DNA from: Burkholderia sp. PAMC 26561
GTDB lineage: Bacteria > Pseudomonadota > Gammaproteobacteria > Burkholderiales > Burkholderiaceae
Length of the DNA: 64,000 bases
Direction: 5' to 3'
NCBI RefSeq assembly: GCF_001557535.2
Contig: NZ_CP014307.1
Location: forward strand, 62,001 to 126,000
Shown: in pieces, positions 26,802-35,782 of the stretch
How the letters are laid out: each line of letters opens with the position of its first letter
Numbering within the stretch: the stretch's first letter is position 1
Made by a program: the position numbers and the translations under genes
The notes under the pieces: model-generated
Told to the model about the DNA's origin: nothing
Databases searched by the model: none
What the model saw: the letters and a program-made list of their open reading frames with translations, nothing else

Positions 26802-27605
26802 TTACTTCTGCATGAAATGTTTCTGCACGGCTTGTGCCGCGTTGCGCAGCAAGCCCATGTCCGCGCACACGGCGATCACCTGGCAGCCCATCGCGAGATA
26901 ACGTTCGGCTTCGGCCTGCACGGGTGCAAGCGTTCCGCTCGCCTTGCCGGCTGCGCGGGCGCGATCGAAGACATGCGCAATGGCTTTCTGCACGTCCGGA
27001 TGATTCGCGTCGCCAAGATGTCCGTACGATGCCGCCAGATCCGATGGCCCGAGAAACACGGCGTCCACACCTTCGACTGCAAGGATTTCATCGATCGATT
27101 CGACCGCCTTGCGGCTCTCGATCTGCACGATGACGCAGATGTTGTCGTTGGCCGTGGTGAGGTAATCGGGCACGGTGCCGTATTTATTGCCCCGATGTCC
27201 TACCGATACCCCGCGAATGCCCTGCGGCGGATAACGGGTCGCGGCGACGGCGCGGATGGCGTCCGCCGCGCTGTCTACAAACGGAATCAGGAAGTTGAAG
27301 AAGCCGCTGTCGAGCAGCCGTTTGATGACCACGCTCTCATTGGCCGGCGGTCGCACGACCGGCGCGCTGCGGCTGTCCTTGAGCGCCATGAGCTGCGGAA
27401 TGAGCGTTAGGACGTCATTGGGCGCGTGCTCGGCGTCGAGCAGGACCCAGTCGAAGCCCAGCACGCCCAGCAGTTCGGTCGTGATCGGGCTGCCAAGCGA
27501 CGCCCAGCAGCCGATCTGTTTTTCCTGGTTTAGGACTGACTGGCGAAACGTATTGGGGAGCGGCTGGTAGGGCGAGTAGAGCGGGGTCTGTGCGGGCGCT
27601 GTCAT
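26802..27605 (-). CDS. garL: HpcH/HpaI-family aldolase, 2-keto-3-deoxyglucarate aldolase-like
   Basis: The protein has 267 residues from the ATG at 27603-27605 (ribosome site GAGGAAG 7 nt upstream); the frame open to 27677 begins further upstream without one. It belongs to the class II pyruvate aldolases: [44 protein letters not shown], the metal ligand Glu in CVIVQIES and the Asp in [12 protein letters not shown]. The family cleaves 2-keto-3-deoxyglucarate into pyruvate and tartronate semialdehyde. Because it precedes garR, this function fits; HpcH (2,4-dihydroxyhept-2-ene-dioate aldolase) specificity cannot be excluded from sequence. Confidence 0.88.
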   Translation of the reverse strand: MTAPAQTPLYSPYQPLPNTFRQSVLNQEKQIGCWASLGSPITTELLGVLGFDWVLLDAEHAPNDVLTLIPQLMALKDSRSAPVVRPPANESVVIKRLLDSGFFNFLIPFVDSAADAIRAVAATRYPPQGIRGVSVGHRGNKYGTVPDYLTTANDNICVIVQIESRKAVESIDEILAVEGVDAVFLGPSDLAASYGHLGDANHPDVQKAIAHVFDRARAAGKASGTLAPVQAEAERYLAMGCQVIAVCADMGLLRNAAQAVQKHFMQK

Positions 27606-27689
27606 GACGGGGCTTCCTCTTGCGTAATTGCTCGAATTGCGGCCTGAGTTGAAAACCTTAGTATGCAACATGCTCATACGTTATCAGAC

Positions 27690-27699
27690 GTCATATTAC
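27690..27699. promoter_or_regulatory. Second FadR-type operator candidate, before garL
   Basis: The sequence GTCATATTAC differs from the palindrome at 21786 by one base. It lies about 85 nt upstream of the garL start. A shared operator would let the regulator at 20967 control both the udh/ABC unit and the garL-garR unit. Confidence 0.45.
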
Positions 27700-27844
27700 A
27701 TCGCGAGCTTGATGTCGGGCAAGGAAAAGGGCTTTATAGCGACGTGCGACTTACAGCCGTTGCCACGGGAAATCCGTGACAAGCCTTGAATGGCTGACTT
27801 GCCGCTGCAAAAGACGCATTAAACAGGCAACTGCCAGCCCGTGC

Positions 27845-28543
27845 TCAGTCGATTACCGGCTGGCCCGGGGCTTCGCAGGCCGCATCAGGCCAGCGGTTTT
27901 CTTCCAAACAGTATGCTGCCGGCACGCGTTTCGCCCAGCCCTCGGCTTGCAGCATCGGTTCATCGTAGAAGTGTTCCACGTGGCCAATGCAGAGAATGGC
28001 AACCGGCTTTGCATCGGCGGGCATATGCAGCAGACGTTGAACCGCCGCGACATCGAACAGCGATACCCACCCCAGTCCGATCCCCTCCGCGCGTGCCGCG
28101 AGCCACATGTTCTGGATCGCGCACGCCACTGACGCAAGGTCCATTTCGGGAAGGGTGCGGCGGCCGAAGATATGCCGCTCGCGGTCTTCCATCAAGCCGC
28201 CGACCAGCACCTCGCCGCAATCCAGAATGCCCTGGACCTTGAGCCGCATGAATTCATCGCTGCGTTCGTTGAGCGCCATGGCCGTTGCGCGGCGCTCCGT
28301 CTCCACGATGTCGTGCAACGCGAGGCGTACGTCGCGATCGGTCACGCGCACGAAGCGCCAGGGCTGCATGAAACCGACGCTCGGCGCGTGATGCGCAGCA
28401 TCGATCAGTCGCGCCATCAGTTCGGGCGCGACGGGGGCATCCGTGAAATGCCGCATGTCGCGGCGTTCGTGGATCGCGCGATAAACCCCTGCAATTTCAG
28501 GGTCGGAAAAGCGCTTGGCGGTCGAGTCGGTCATTGCATCCAT
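27845..28543 (-). CDS. bluB: 5,6-dimethylbenzimidazole synthase (BluB)
   Basis: The protein has 232 residues (or 229 from the second ATG at 28532-28534, which has a better GGA ahead of it). It is a nitroreductase-fold flavoenzyme: YRAIHERRDMRHF, LIDAAHHAPSVGFMQPWRFV at about 46-65 (typical BluB substrate loop), and GLGWVSLF near 158-165. It cannibalises reduced FMN to make DMB, the lower ligand of vitamin B12. No other cobalamin gene is adjacent; the upstream region has no riboswitch I could recognise. The gap to the following gene is 405 nt. Confidence 0.9.
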   Translation of the reverse strand: MDAMTDSTAKRFSDPEIAGVYRAIHERRDMRHFTDAPVAPELMARLIDAAHHAPSVGFMQPWRFVRVTDRDVRLALHDIVETERRATAMALNERSDEFMRLKVQGILDCGEVLVGGLMEDRERHIFGRRTLPEMDLASVACAIQNMWLAARAEGIGLGWVSLFDVAAVQRLLHMPADAKPVAILCIGHVEHFYDEPMLQAEGWAKRVPAAYCLEENRWPDAACEAPGQPVID

Positions 28544-28948
28544 GCATTCAAAAACAGCGATCGCGCTGAAATAACACGCGCGCCGAAGCCGCTGGTGGCC
28601 GTAACCATGTGGTCTGCGGGTAAATCCCGGTAAGGCGGGCGGCCATTATCCAAGCCATCGATAGCTTATTCCCGTCACGATACACGGAGAATACAGCCCC
28701 GCGGCAACGGCCGTGCCGCTCGAAGAGCAGAGCCGGCAGTTCAACGATGCGGTGGCGCTGTTCAGGTCGACGGGCGATGTGCATACGCCGGGATACTTGC
28801 ACACCGCGGCGTGAAAATCGCTTTTCTTTGCTTCGTTTCCGAAGTGACCGAAGGAGTTGGACAGACGGCAGCAATGACCTTTGTCAGACCACTGTATGGC
28901 TGTTGTCTAAACGCGGCGGCCGCTGTGCCACAAGTAGCCCGGCGGCCA
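28544..28948. other. Gap between bluB and the GGDEF-EAL gene without a recognised gene
   Basis: The 405 nt hold only open frames that look like chance reading (Arg/Pro-rich, no family pattern, weak starts). No cobalamin riboswitch core (GCCACTG or AGnCnGGnGACC boxes in the right order) was found on the minus strand. The promoter of bluB must lie here, but no strong sigma-70 pair stands out. Confidence 0.5.
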
Positions 28949-31333
28949 TCATTCCCCCGCCGGCCACGCGAGATGCGGCGACGTCCAGTCGAGTTCGCTG
29001 CCAACGACCATCACCTCGCCGTCGCGCTGCACGGCCATTGTCACGCCGACCGAAGCGCGTCCGCTGGTGAGCGACAGATACGGCTGGCAGAACACTGCCG
29101 TCCCCATGTTCGCTACCGCCTTCCAGTAATACGGCCGATGATCCCAGCGCGCTGATTGCGTCGAGCGCAGCGGGCCGAGCCTGAAATCACCGCCGGGGCC
29201 GGCCTGTCCCACAAACTCCTGTCCCACGATCCGCCCCGTGTGATCGAGCACGAAGCAGCGCCGGCAAAGCGCGAAGGCGGTCATCGGCGCGATGGCTTCA
29301 TGGACTTGCGCACCGCCCGATAACGCCGCCGCCGCGGCTCTCACCATCGCAAGGTAAGGCGACAGTTGCGCTTCAAACCGGCTCGCGCGCGCGGTCCGCC
29401 CTTCGGCGATCACATCGAACGCATGATCGATGCGCCGCATCACCGCGTCCGCCGCCGGTATGTTCGCACTCGGCCTGCCCAGCAAGAATCCCTGTGCGAA
29501 GTCGACGTTGGATTCGACCGCAAGCACGAGCTCTTCGGTCGTCTCGATTCCTTCGACGACCACGAGCATATCCGCGCGATGCAGCAGCGACACAATGGTC
29601 GATAACAACGGCTGCTCCGACGCGCGGCTCTTCGCGCGAATCAGCTCGCCGTCGAGCTTCACGAAGTCGGGCTGGATGCGCAGCAGGCGGTCGAGGTTCG
29701 AATGGCCGGCGCCGAAGTCATCGACGGCAATCAAAAATCCGCATCCACGATACCGCCACGCGGCCAGCGCCAGCTCTTCCGCGCTCACGCCTTCCGACTC
29801 CAGTATTTCGAGCACGATGCTGCCCGGATTGAGCCCCGCTGCGCTCGCCATGTTCGCAAGCGTCTGCTCGTAGCCCGCCTGAATGAACGTGGATGGCGCG
29901 ACGTTCAGGAACAGCCACGTGTCCTGCGGCAAGCGCTTGCGCGCATTGTTGAAGTGCAGATGATGCGTGAGCGAATCGAGCTCGATGACATCGGGGTTCG
30001 ACTGCGGCGCGAACAACAACTCGGGCTGAACCGGCTGGCCCTCGTGATCGCGTCCGCGCAACAGCACTTCGAAGCCCACTTGCTTCTGGTGCGAGAGACT
30101 GTAGAGCGGCTGGAAGTGCGTGGAAAGTTGGAAAGGTCCCCAGTGCCTGACGGAATCGGCGTCGGGAGTCGCATCGGCTTTTGCATCGATATCTTCGTCA
30201 ATGGCGGTCGCCCGCACGCGCGCGACGCTGCTCACCCGCTCCACGAACACACGATTGCGGCCTGCATGTTTCGCACGCAACAATGCTTCATCCGCGCGGT
30301 CGAGAAGCGCGATAGCAGTCTCATGTTCTCGCCGATGGGCCACGCCAAAACTCGCCGTCAGGAAACCATCGGGCCGCAGGATTCCTGCGATGCGGATGCG
30401 CAAGGAGTCTGCAAGCTCGGTAGCCTGATGCGTTCCGGCGGTCGGAACCAGTACCGCGAATTCCTCGCCGCCCAGCCGGCCGGCAATTGCCTCGGGGGGT
30501 ATCGCCCCTTTGATGACCTGCGTGACCTGCAGCAGGGCATCGTCGACGCGTGCGTGGCCGTATTGATCGTTGAGTGACTTGAAACGGTCGACGTCCAGGA
30601 AGATGGCGCTGACGATCTCATCGCCGCTGCGTGGCGCGCTCAGCATCTGCCCGGCTTGTTCGAGGAACGCGCGGCGGTTGAGCAACTGCGTGAGGGGATC
30701 GGTGGCGGCGAGCGCAATGAGCTTCTCTTCCAGCAAAAAGTGATTGAGCCGGAACCAATAGAAGCCGAAATGGAACGTGGTCGCGGTCGGAATGCCGATG
30801 GCCACCCACATCGCGCACAGCACCCAGTCGTCGTGCGTGAAAGGTACGGAAAACACGAACGGGATGCCCGCTATATAGAACGCAGTCGTGCCGAGCACGA
30901 AATGCCGCGGCGTGAGCCACAGCGGCGCGGCGCAAATGGGCACGACCATGCCGGCGGGCAGCATCCAGTAAAGCGGCTGCTCTACGCCCGTCACGTTCAT
31001 CATCACGCCGATCTGCAGCACGACCACATACGCCGCCCCGATCATACCGAACACGAACGTGGAGGTCGCACGGGGAATGGCGGCCACGAGTAGCGACAAC
31101 GCGAGCGTGCATAACAGGCGTGGCCAAAGCGGCAATTCGATGCCCGTCACGTGTGCGCGCGCGATCACGAAGATCACGAAGGCCACGACGGTGAAGGCCA
31201 TGGTGACCGTGGAAAGCGGCTTCTGCAGTTCCATCGAACGTCGATGAAAACTCAGGCGTACCGCAGGCGTAACCGGCGGCGGAAGGAGAGATGTAAGCAT
31301 GTCGTCGGATCGTTTTGTGGCAGTCTCATTCAC
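28949..31333 (-). CDS. Membrane-bound GGDEF-EAL protein (c-di-GMP turnover)
   Basis: The frame encodes 794 residues, starting with a GTG at 31331-31333; the first ATG is at residue 12 and no ribosome site decides between them. An N-terminal region with about six membrane helices (MHYT/MASE-like, residues 43-200) is followed by a GGDEF domain (about 215-370). Its signature is GGEEF (GRLGGEEFAV), so cyclase activity is possible. The EAL domain (about 400-640) has EVLLRGRD in place of EAL-R, plus NVAPS, ILESEG, DDFGAG, VKLDGE, EGIET and AQGFLLG, so the metal-site residues are kept. A C-terminal region (about 660-794, PYYWKAVANMG) resembles EAL-associated sensor domains. It regulates c-di-GMP; direction of activity is not decidable. 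Confidence 0.9.
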   Translation of the reverse strand: MNETATKRSDDMLTSLLPPPVTPAVRLSFHRRSMELQKPLSTVTMAFTVVAFVIFVIARAHVTGIELPLWPRLLCTLALSLLVAAIPRATSTFVFGMIGAAYVVVLQIGVMMNVTGVEQPLYWMLPAGMVVPICAAPLWLTPRHFVLGTTAFYIAGIPFVFSVPFTHDDWVLCAMWVAIGIPTATTFHFGFYWFRLNHFLLEEKLIALAATDPLTQLLNRRAFLEQAGQMLSAPRSGDEIVSAIFLDVDRFKSLNDQYGHARVDDALLQVTQVIKGAIPPEAIAGRLGGEEFAVLVPTAGTHQATELADSLRIRIAGILRPDGFLTASFGVAHRREHETAIALLDRADEALLRAKHAGRNRVFVERVSSVARVRATAIDEDIDAKADATPDADSVRHWGPFQLSTHFQPLYSLSHQKQVGFEVLLRGRDHEGQPVQPELLFAPQSNPDVIELDSLTHHLHFNNARKRLPQDTWLFLNVAPSTFIQAGYEQTLANMASAAGLNPGSIVLEILESEGVSAEELALAAWRYRGCGFLIAVDDFGAGHSNLDRLLRIQPDFVKLDGELIRAKSRASEQPLLSTIVSLLHRADMLVVVEGIETTEELVLAVESNVDFAQGFLLGRPSANIPAADAVMRRIDHAFDVIAEGRTARASRFEAQLSPYLAMVRAAAAALSGGAQVHEAIAPMTAFALCRRCFVLDHTGRIVGQEFVGQAGPGGDFRLGPLRSTQSARWDHRPYYWKAVANMGTAVFCQPYLSLTSGRASVGVTMAVQRDGEVMVVGSELDWTSPHLAWPAGE

Positions 31334-31711
31334 GCAAGTGAAGGCTGTCGGCTCTGTTGTTACTGTTACTGCTGTGTCCAGGCCGAATTTATGAACCCCC
31401 GAATCGGGAAATTCAGGTTCAAAATTTCATCAGACGAAACGTGATTGTCTTACGACACGCCGGCCGGCTTAAGATAAATGTTGAGCTATCCAGATATCAA
31501 AACGCTTGCCGAGCGTCAGTGTGACCGATTTCCCTCCGCGACCGAATTCAGATTTTTTAAATAAACATTGAAGTCCAGTGCGCTGCCGACCGTGTTCTTC
31601 TGCCTCAGTTGTGTATTCATCTAGACGACTTGCAAGCGTCACCGCGTCGTCATGTTGCCTTCCTAGAATCCCTACGACGCTGCAATTCTCCGGCGTCATA
31701 GTGAGGACATC
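31334..31711. other. Control region between the GGDEF-EAL gene and phnC
   Basis: The 378-nt divergent intergenic region carries promoters for both directions. It contains a HutC-type half-palindrome at 31619 and the phnC ribosome site GAGGACATC. An open minus-strand frame of 76 codons (31469-31699) has no recognisable pattern and is regarded as chance. Confidence 0.5.
31619..31626. promoter_or_regulatory. PhnF-type operator candidate before phnC
   Basis: ATCTAGAC followed by GAC shares 10 of 11 bases with the GTCTAGACGAC operator at 36651 in front of phnG. HutC-subfamily GntR regulators prefer GTnTAnAC. It lies 85 nt before the phnC start. Confidence 0.55.
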
Positions 31712-32605
31712 ATGGATGCAATCCGGATCGAACGTTTGTGCAAGACGTTCAACAATGGCCGCAAGGCACTCGACTCCATTGACCTGAAAGTGGTCGAGGG
31801 CGAAATGGTTGCGCTGATCGGCGCATCCGGTTCAGGCAAGTCCACGTTGCTGCGGCACATTGCGGGATTCACGGCTTCCGACCCCGCACCGTCGCATGTG
31901 ACGCTGCTCGGGCGCCCGATTCAGGAGAATGGCAAGGTGGCGCGCGAAGTCCGCCGGATTCGTCGCGACGTCGCATTCGTGTTCCAGCAATTCAATCTCG
32001 TCGGGCGTCTCACCGTGCGCACCAATGTATTGATTGGGGCGTTGTCGCGCGTGCCGCTGTGGCGGCGTTTGATCGGCCGGTTTCCGCGCAACGAGCACGA
32101 GCTTGCAATGGCATCGCTTTCCGCAATGGGCATTGGCGACCACATCAACGAGCGCGCCAGCACCTTGTCCGGTGGCCAGCAGCAACGCGCTGCGCTCGCA
32201 CGCGCGCTGGTTCAGCGGGCCCGCATCGTCCTTGCCGATGAACCCATCGCATCGCTCGATCCCGAGTCCTCCCGCCGCGTGATGGAGTTGCTTCAGTCGC
32301 TCAACGAAGACCATGGCCTGACGGTAGTCGTGTCGCTCCATCAGATCGATATCGCAATGAAGTACTGCGCAAGAACGGTCGCGCTGCGCAACGGCTGCGT
32401 GGTGTACGACGGTCCGTCCGCGAGCCTGACCCCCGCCTTGTTGCGCGAACTGTATGGCGCAGCAGCGGAAGAATTACTGACCGATGCCGACACCGAAACC
32501 GACGCCGCCCAGCGCGAGCCGGTTCGACAAACGGAGCGCGCGACAGCGCGTCCAGAAGGTGCATCCGCACGATCCGCGGCATTTGCATCGGCCGCGAGCT
32601 CCTGA
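31712..32605 (+). CDS. phnC: Phosphonate ABC transporter ATP-binding protein
   Basis: The protein has 297 residues. Walker A is GASGSGKST (residues 36-44), Q-loop [11 protein letters not shown], signature [15 protein letters not shown], Walker [13 protein letters not shown], switch His in [14 protein letters not shown]. PhnC-type ATPases are usually about 260 residues, so the C-terminal 35-residue extension rich in Glu/Ala/Arg is a local addition. It starts the phnCDE unit with a GAGG ribosome site 6 nt upstream. It powers uptake of phosphonates and related compounds. Confidence 0.93.
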   Translation: MDAIRIERLCKTFNNGRKALDSIDLKVVEGEMVALIGASGSGKSTLLRHIAGFTASDPAPSHVTLLGRPIQENGKVAREVRRIRRDVAFVFQQFNLVGRLTVRTNVLIGALSRVPLWRRLIGRFPRNEHELAMASLSAMGIGDHINERASTLSGGQQQRAALARALVQRARIVLADEPIASLDPESSRRVMELLQSLNEDHGLTVVVSLHQIDIAMKYCARTVALRNGCVVYDGPSASLTPALLRELYGAAAEELLTDADTETDAAQREPVRQTERATARPEGASARSAAFASAASS

Positions 32606-32645
32606 CCCGACAACTTTTGTTTTTTTCCAAACCTGGACCCATTCG

Positions 32646-33617
32646 ATGGAATCAGCCCGTTTCCTTCTGGCCGGCGCGATGCTCGCTGCATGTCTCGTCT
32701 CGCAGGCAGCGCTTGCCGAGACGATCAACTTCGGCATCATCTCGACCGATAATTCATCCGCGCTCAGGCAGCGCTGGCAACCGCTGATCGACGATCTCAA
32801 CAAGCAGACCGGCCTCGAAGTGAAGCCATTCTTCGCGACGGACTATGCCGGCATTATCGAAGGCATGCGTTTCAATAAGGTGCAGATCGGTTATTTCGGC
32901 AACGCGTCCGCAATCGAAGCGGTGGATCGCGGCAACGGCGAAGTGTTCGCCAAGGTGAAGTACAAGAGCGGGGAGGCGGGGTACTACTCGTTGCTCATCA
33001 CGAATGTGAATAGCAAGTGGAAGACCGTCGACCAGGTGCTGAAGAATACCCACGACATCAACCTCGGTTTCGGTGATCCGAACTCGACATCCGGCACGCT
33101 CGTGCCCTCGTATTACCTGTTCGCGAAAAACGGCGTCTCGGTGCGCAACGACTTCAAGAGCGTGCTGCCGTCAAGCCATGAGGCAAACATGCTGGCCGTG
33201 GTGAACAACCGCGTGGATGTCGCGACGAACAATACCGACATGGTTGAGACCTTGCGGCAACAGCATCCCGAGTTGCTGCAGCGCGTGCGCATCTTATGGA
33301 AGTCGCCGCTGATTCCGTCGGACCCGATCGTATGGCGCCGCGATCTGCCGCAAGCCACGAAGGACAAGCTGCGCAATTTCTTCGACCACTACGCGCAGAC
33401 CGATCCGCGCGAGAAGGCGATCATGGAAGGCATCACGGGTTTGTCGGGCTTCACCGACTCCACCGATGCCCAACTGATCCCGATCCGTCAGATGGCCCTG
33501 TTCCAGAAGAAGGAGCAAATCCAGAACGACGCGCATCTGTCCGACGAAGACAAGAAAGCGAAGATCGCCGCGCTGGATGAGAAGCTCGCGCAGCTCGATA
33601 CGGTGGCCGCGAAGTGA
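32646..33617 (+). CDS. phnD: Phosphonate ABC transporter substrate-binding protein
   Basis: The protein has 323 residues from the ATG at 32646; an in-frame upstream extension to 32484 overlaps phnC and is discarded. The signal peptide [24 protein letters not shown] is followed by [20 protein letters not shown] and the [14 protein letters not shown] lobe, the Ser/Thr/His-lined phosphonate pocket in the [13 protein letters not shown] segment. PhnD is periplasmic and binds 2-aminoethylphosphonate-like ligands tightly. The GTG of phnE overlaps its stop by 4 nt. Confidence 0.94.
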   Translation: MESARFLLAGAMLAACLVSQAALAETINFGIISTDNSSALRQRWQPLIDDLNKQTGLEVKPFFATDYAGIIEGMRFNKVQIGYFGNASAIEAVDRGNGEVFAKVKYKSGEAGYYSLLITNVNSKWKTVDQVLKNTHDINLGFGDPNSTSGTLVPSYYLFAKNGVSVRNDFKSVLPSSHEANMLAVVNNRVDVATNNTDMVETLRQQHPELLQRVRILWKSPLIPSDPIVWRRDLPQATKDKLRNFFDHYAQTDPREKAIMEGITGLSGFTDSTDAQLIPIRQMALFQKKEQIQNDAHLSDEDKKAKIAALDEKLAQLDTVAAK

Positions 33618-34447
33618 AGCATCCCGTCGACGCGTATTCCTTCGACGGCGCCGGGCCACGCCCGCATGCCATCAAGCCCGAGCTGCACGTACCCAAGCGG
33701 AGCTGGTTATCGATGTTCGGGTGGATCGCGTTCGTGGCCGTACTCGGGCTGTCGTGGCGTAGCGCCGACATGCGTCCGCTCGATCTCTTCGCTGACCCGG
33801 GCAACATGGTGCAGTTCGGCCGCGACTTTTTCCCGCCGGACTTTCACGACTGGCGCACCTATGTTCACGAGATGATCGTGACGCTTGCTGTCGCGGTGTG
33901 GGGCACGGCGTTGTCGCTGATATTCGCGGTGCCGTGCGGGTTGTTGTCGGCCTATAACATTGCGCCGGTTTGGGTCGCGCAACCCGTGCGCCGCGTGATG
34001 GATGCATGCCGCGCGATCAACGAAATGGTCTTCGCGATGCTGTTTATAGTGGCAGTCGGACTCGGGCCGTTCGCGGGCGTGCTCGCGCTTTGGGTGCATA
34101 CCACGGGCGTGCTGGCCAAGCTGTTTGCCGAAGCCGTCGAGGCGATCGATGCACGGCCTGCCGAAGGTGTGCGTGCCACCGGCGCAAGCAGTCTCGACGA
34201 AGTGCTCTACGGCGTGCTGCCGCAGGTCATGCCGCTATGGATATCGTTTGCGTTGTACCGGTTCGAATCGAATGTGCGTTCGGCGATGGTCGTGGGCATG
34301 GTCGGTGCAGGCGGGATTGGCGTGGTGCTGTACGAAGCCATTCGCTCGTTCAACTATGCGCAAACCGCGGCAGTGTTGCTGATGGTTATTGTGATCGTGA
34401 GCTTGATCGATCTCGGGTCGGCCTGGCTGCGTGAGCGTGTGATCTGA
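33614..34447 (+). CDS. phnE: Phosphonate ABC transporter permease
   Basis: The protein has 277 residues from a GTG start overlapping the phnD stop. About six membrane segments are visible ([16 protein letters not shown] to [16 protein letters not shown]). The EAA-like loop is [30 protein letters not shown] perfect intrinsic terminator follows 24 nt after the stop. The gene ends the phnCDE operon. Confidence 0.94.
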   Translation: MKHPVDAYSFDGAGPRPHAIKPELHVPKRSWLSMFGWIAFVAVLGLSWRSADMRPLDLFADPGNMVQFGRDFFPPDFHDWRTYVHEMIVTLAVAVWGTALSLIFAVPCGLLSAYNIAPVWVAQPVRRVMDACRAINEMVFAMLFIVAVGLGPFAGVLALWVHTTGVLAKLFAEAVEAIDARPAEGVRATGASSLDEVLYGVLPQVMPLWISFALYRFESNVRSAMVVGMVGAGGIGVVLYEAIRSFNYAQTAAVLLMVIVIVSLIDLGSAWLRERVI

Positions 34448-34470
34448 CATTTCAGGACGTCGGGAATAAC

Positions 34471-34500
34471 GGCCGGTACGAAGTTCGTACCGGCCTTTTT
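34471..34500. terminator. Intrinsic terminator between phnE and phnN
   Basis: A 12-bp perfect inverted repeat GGCCGGTACGAA / TTCGTACCGGCC around a single G (34471-34495) is followed by TTTTT. The reverse strand carries only short A-rich context, so it serves phnE mainly, although it can also act in the convergent direction. Confidence 0.9.
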
Positions 34501-34505
34501 CATCA

Positions 34506-35066
34506 TCAGGCCAGTTTCAGCGGCTGATTGATCGCAGCCAGCAGTTGTTGTCCGGCATCGGCGAGCAGACCCGAGTTGTCGATGGTCGTCACCCGCGCTT
34601 CCTGCGGCAACGCAAGCGCCGGGCGTCGCGCGAGACGTGCTTCCATCTGCCTGGAATCTTCACGGCCTCGCCGTTCCAGACGCGCGGCGAGAACCGTCGG
34701 ATTCGCGTGAATATGGACGAATTGCGTATGCGGATATCGTTCGAGCGCTGCAGGCGCATGCTGACGCGAACCGTTCACGACTACAGCCAGACCACGCGCG
34801 AGCCATGCGTCGATTTCAACGCCGATGCCGTAGTGCAGCCCAAGGCTTTCCCAGTGCATCGAGAATACGCCGCTTGCCAGACGCGCGGCGAATTCGTCGT
34901 GCGTGAGCGCAACGTGATTCTCGCCGTCCGAAACAGGCCGCGTGATGTATCGGTGCGCAAACATCACCTGCGAACCGATCCGTTCGCGAACGAAGCCGAG
35001 CAGCGAATCCTTGCCCGCGCCCGATGGTCCCATCACGTAGATCAGTCTGCCCCGATCGGCGCTCAT
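34506..35066 (-). CDS. phnN: Ribose 1,5-bisphosphate phosphokinase
   Basis: The protein has 186 residues from the ATG at 35064-35066, which overlaps the stop of the DUF1045 gene. A P-loop GPSGAGKDS (residues 13-21), a guanylate-kinase-like layout with RYITRPVSDGEN and an HIHANPTVLAARLERRGRED segment identify PhnN. It converts ribose 1,5-bisphosphate to PRPP, the last salvage step of the C-P lyase pathway. The longer frame upstream adds 13 residues without support. Confidence 0.92.
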   Translation of the reverse strand: MSADRGRLIYVMGPSGAGKDSLLGFVRERIGSQVMFAHRYITRPVSDGENHVALTHDEFAARLASGVFSMHWESLGLHYGIGVEIDAWLARGLAVVVNGSRQHAPAALERYPHTQFVHIHANPTVLAARLERRGREDSRQMEARLARRPALALPQEARVTTIDNSGLLADAGQQLLAAINQPLKLA

Positions 35067-35782
35067 GCGCGCGCTCCTGCATCGGCGAAAGGCAGACGCT
35101 GCCAAAGGGAGAAGGGCGCATCGCGATGCGCCTGAACGAAGAGCGCCGCGCCATGGAAGGGAAGTGGTCCAAGCGCTTCGCTGCGTGCTTGCCAGAGCGT
35201 CCTGATCGCGGTGCGTTGCGCTTCGGAGTCGATGGAATCGGAAAGCGTCATGTGAAAACGGAATTCATCGAGCACATAGGGGTAGCCCCATTCGAGCAGC
35301 AACGCGCGCTGCCGGGGAGTGAGATGGGGCGCGAGCCGCTTTTCAGTGTCTTCCGGCGATGGCCGTGCGCGCAGCGAGGCAAGGGCATGCAAGGCGCTTG
35401 CGGCGATGTCGCGGATGGCTCCGTCATGCTCCGATTGCGCCGCGCGAAGCGCAACGAAGCGGCCGAGATCGGCAGCTTGCAGCGGGGCCTTGAAAGGCGC
35501 GATTCGCTTTGCCCATTCCTTTGCGGCCAGGACGACGTGCTCCGTGTTGTAACCCTCGGCGATATGAAACGGCGGCACAAGGGTGCCATGCCAGCCGTAT
35601 CGGCGCGGTGCGACGGTCAGCGACGCAACCGGCTGGCCCAGCGCGGGAACGACAGGCGGTTCCATAAACTCGCCGGTTTCAGCATCCCGGCCAAGCCATT
35701 CGCTGCCGGCATGCCACCATGCGGATGCGGCTGGCGGTGCGTAGTAAAGCGCGATACGTGCATCGGGTGTCCACGCGCTCAT
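35063..35782 (-). CDS. DUF1045 protein, putative 2H-type phosphoesterase of phosphonate metabolism
   Basis: The protein has 239 residues. Two HxT motifs, GWHGTLVPPF near residue 62 and FRFHMTLSDS near residue 176, are the hallmark of the 2H phosphoesterase superfamily, to which DUF1045 belongs. It sits between phnN and phnF with 4-nt overlaps on both sides, and no phnP (phosphoribosyl cyclic phosphodiesterase) is in the window. That suggests it opens the cyclic 1,2-phosphate intermediate in place of PhnP. Family membership is seen; the reaction is inference. Confidence 0.85.
   Translation of the reverse strand: MSAWTPDARIALYYAPPAASAWWHAGSEWLGRDAETGEFMEPPVVPALGQPVASLTVAPRRYGWHGTLVPPFHIAEGYNTEHVVLAAKEWAKRIAPFKAPLQAADLGRFVALRAAQSEHDGAIRDIAASALHALASLRARPSPEDTEKRLAPHLTPRQRALLLEWGYPYVLDEFRFHMTLSDSIDSEAQRTAIRTLWQARSEALGPLPFHGAALFVQAHRDAPFSLWQRLPFADAGARA

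Noticed and set aside
28544..28948. Possible cobalamin riboswitch upstream of bluB
   Set aside because: The conserved GCCACTG and AGnCnGGnGACC boxes are not present in the required order.
31352..31380. CTGT/TGTTAC-rich stretch resembling a Pho box upstream of phnC
   Set aside because: The heptamer spacing is 9 rather than 11 nt and one half is poor; a Pho-box call would be forced.
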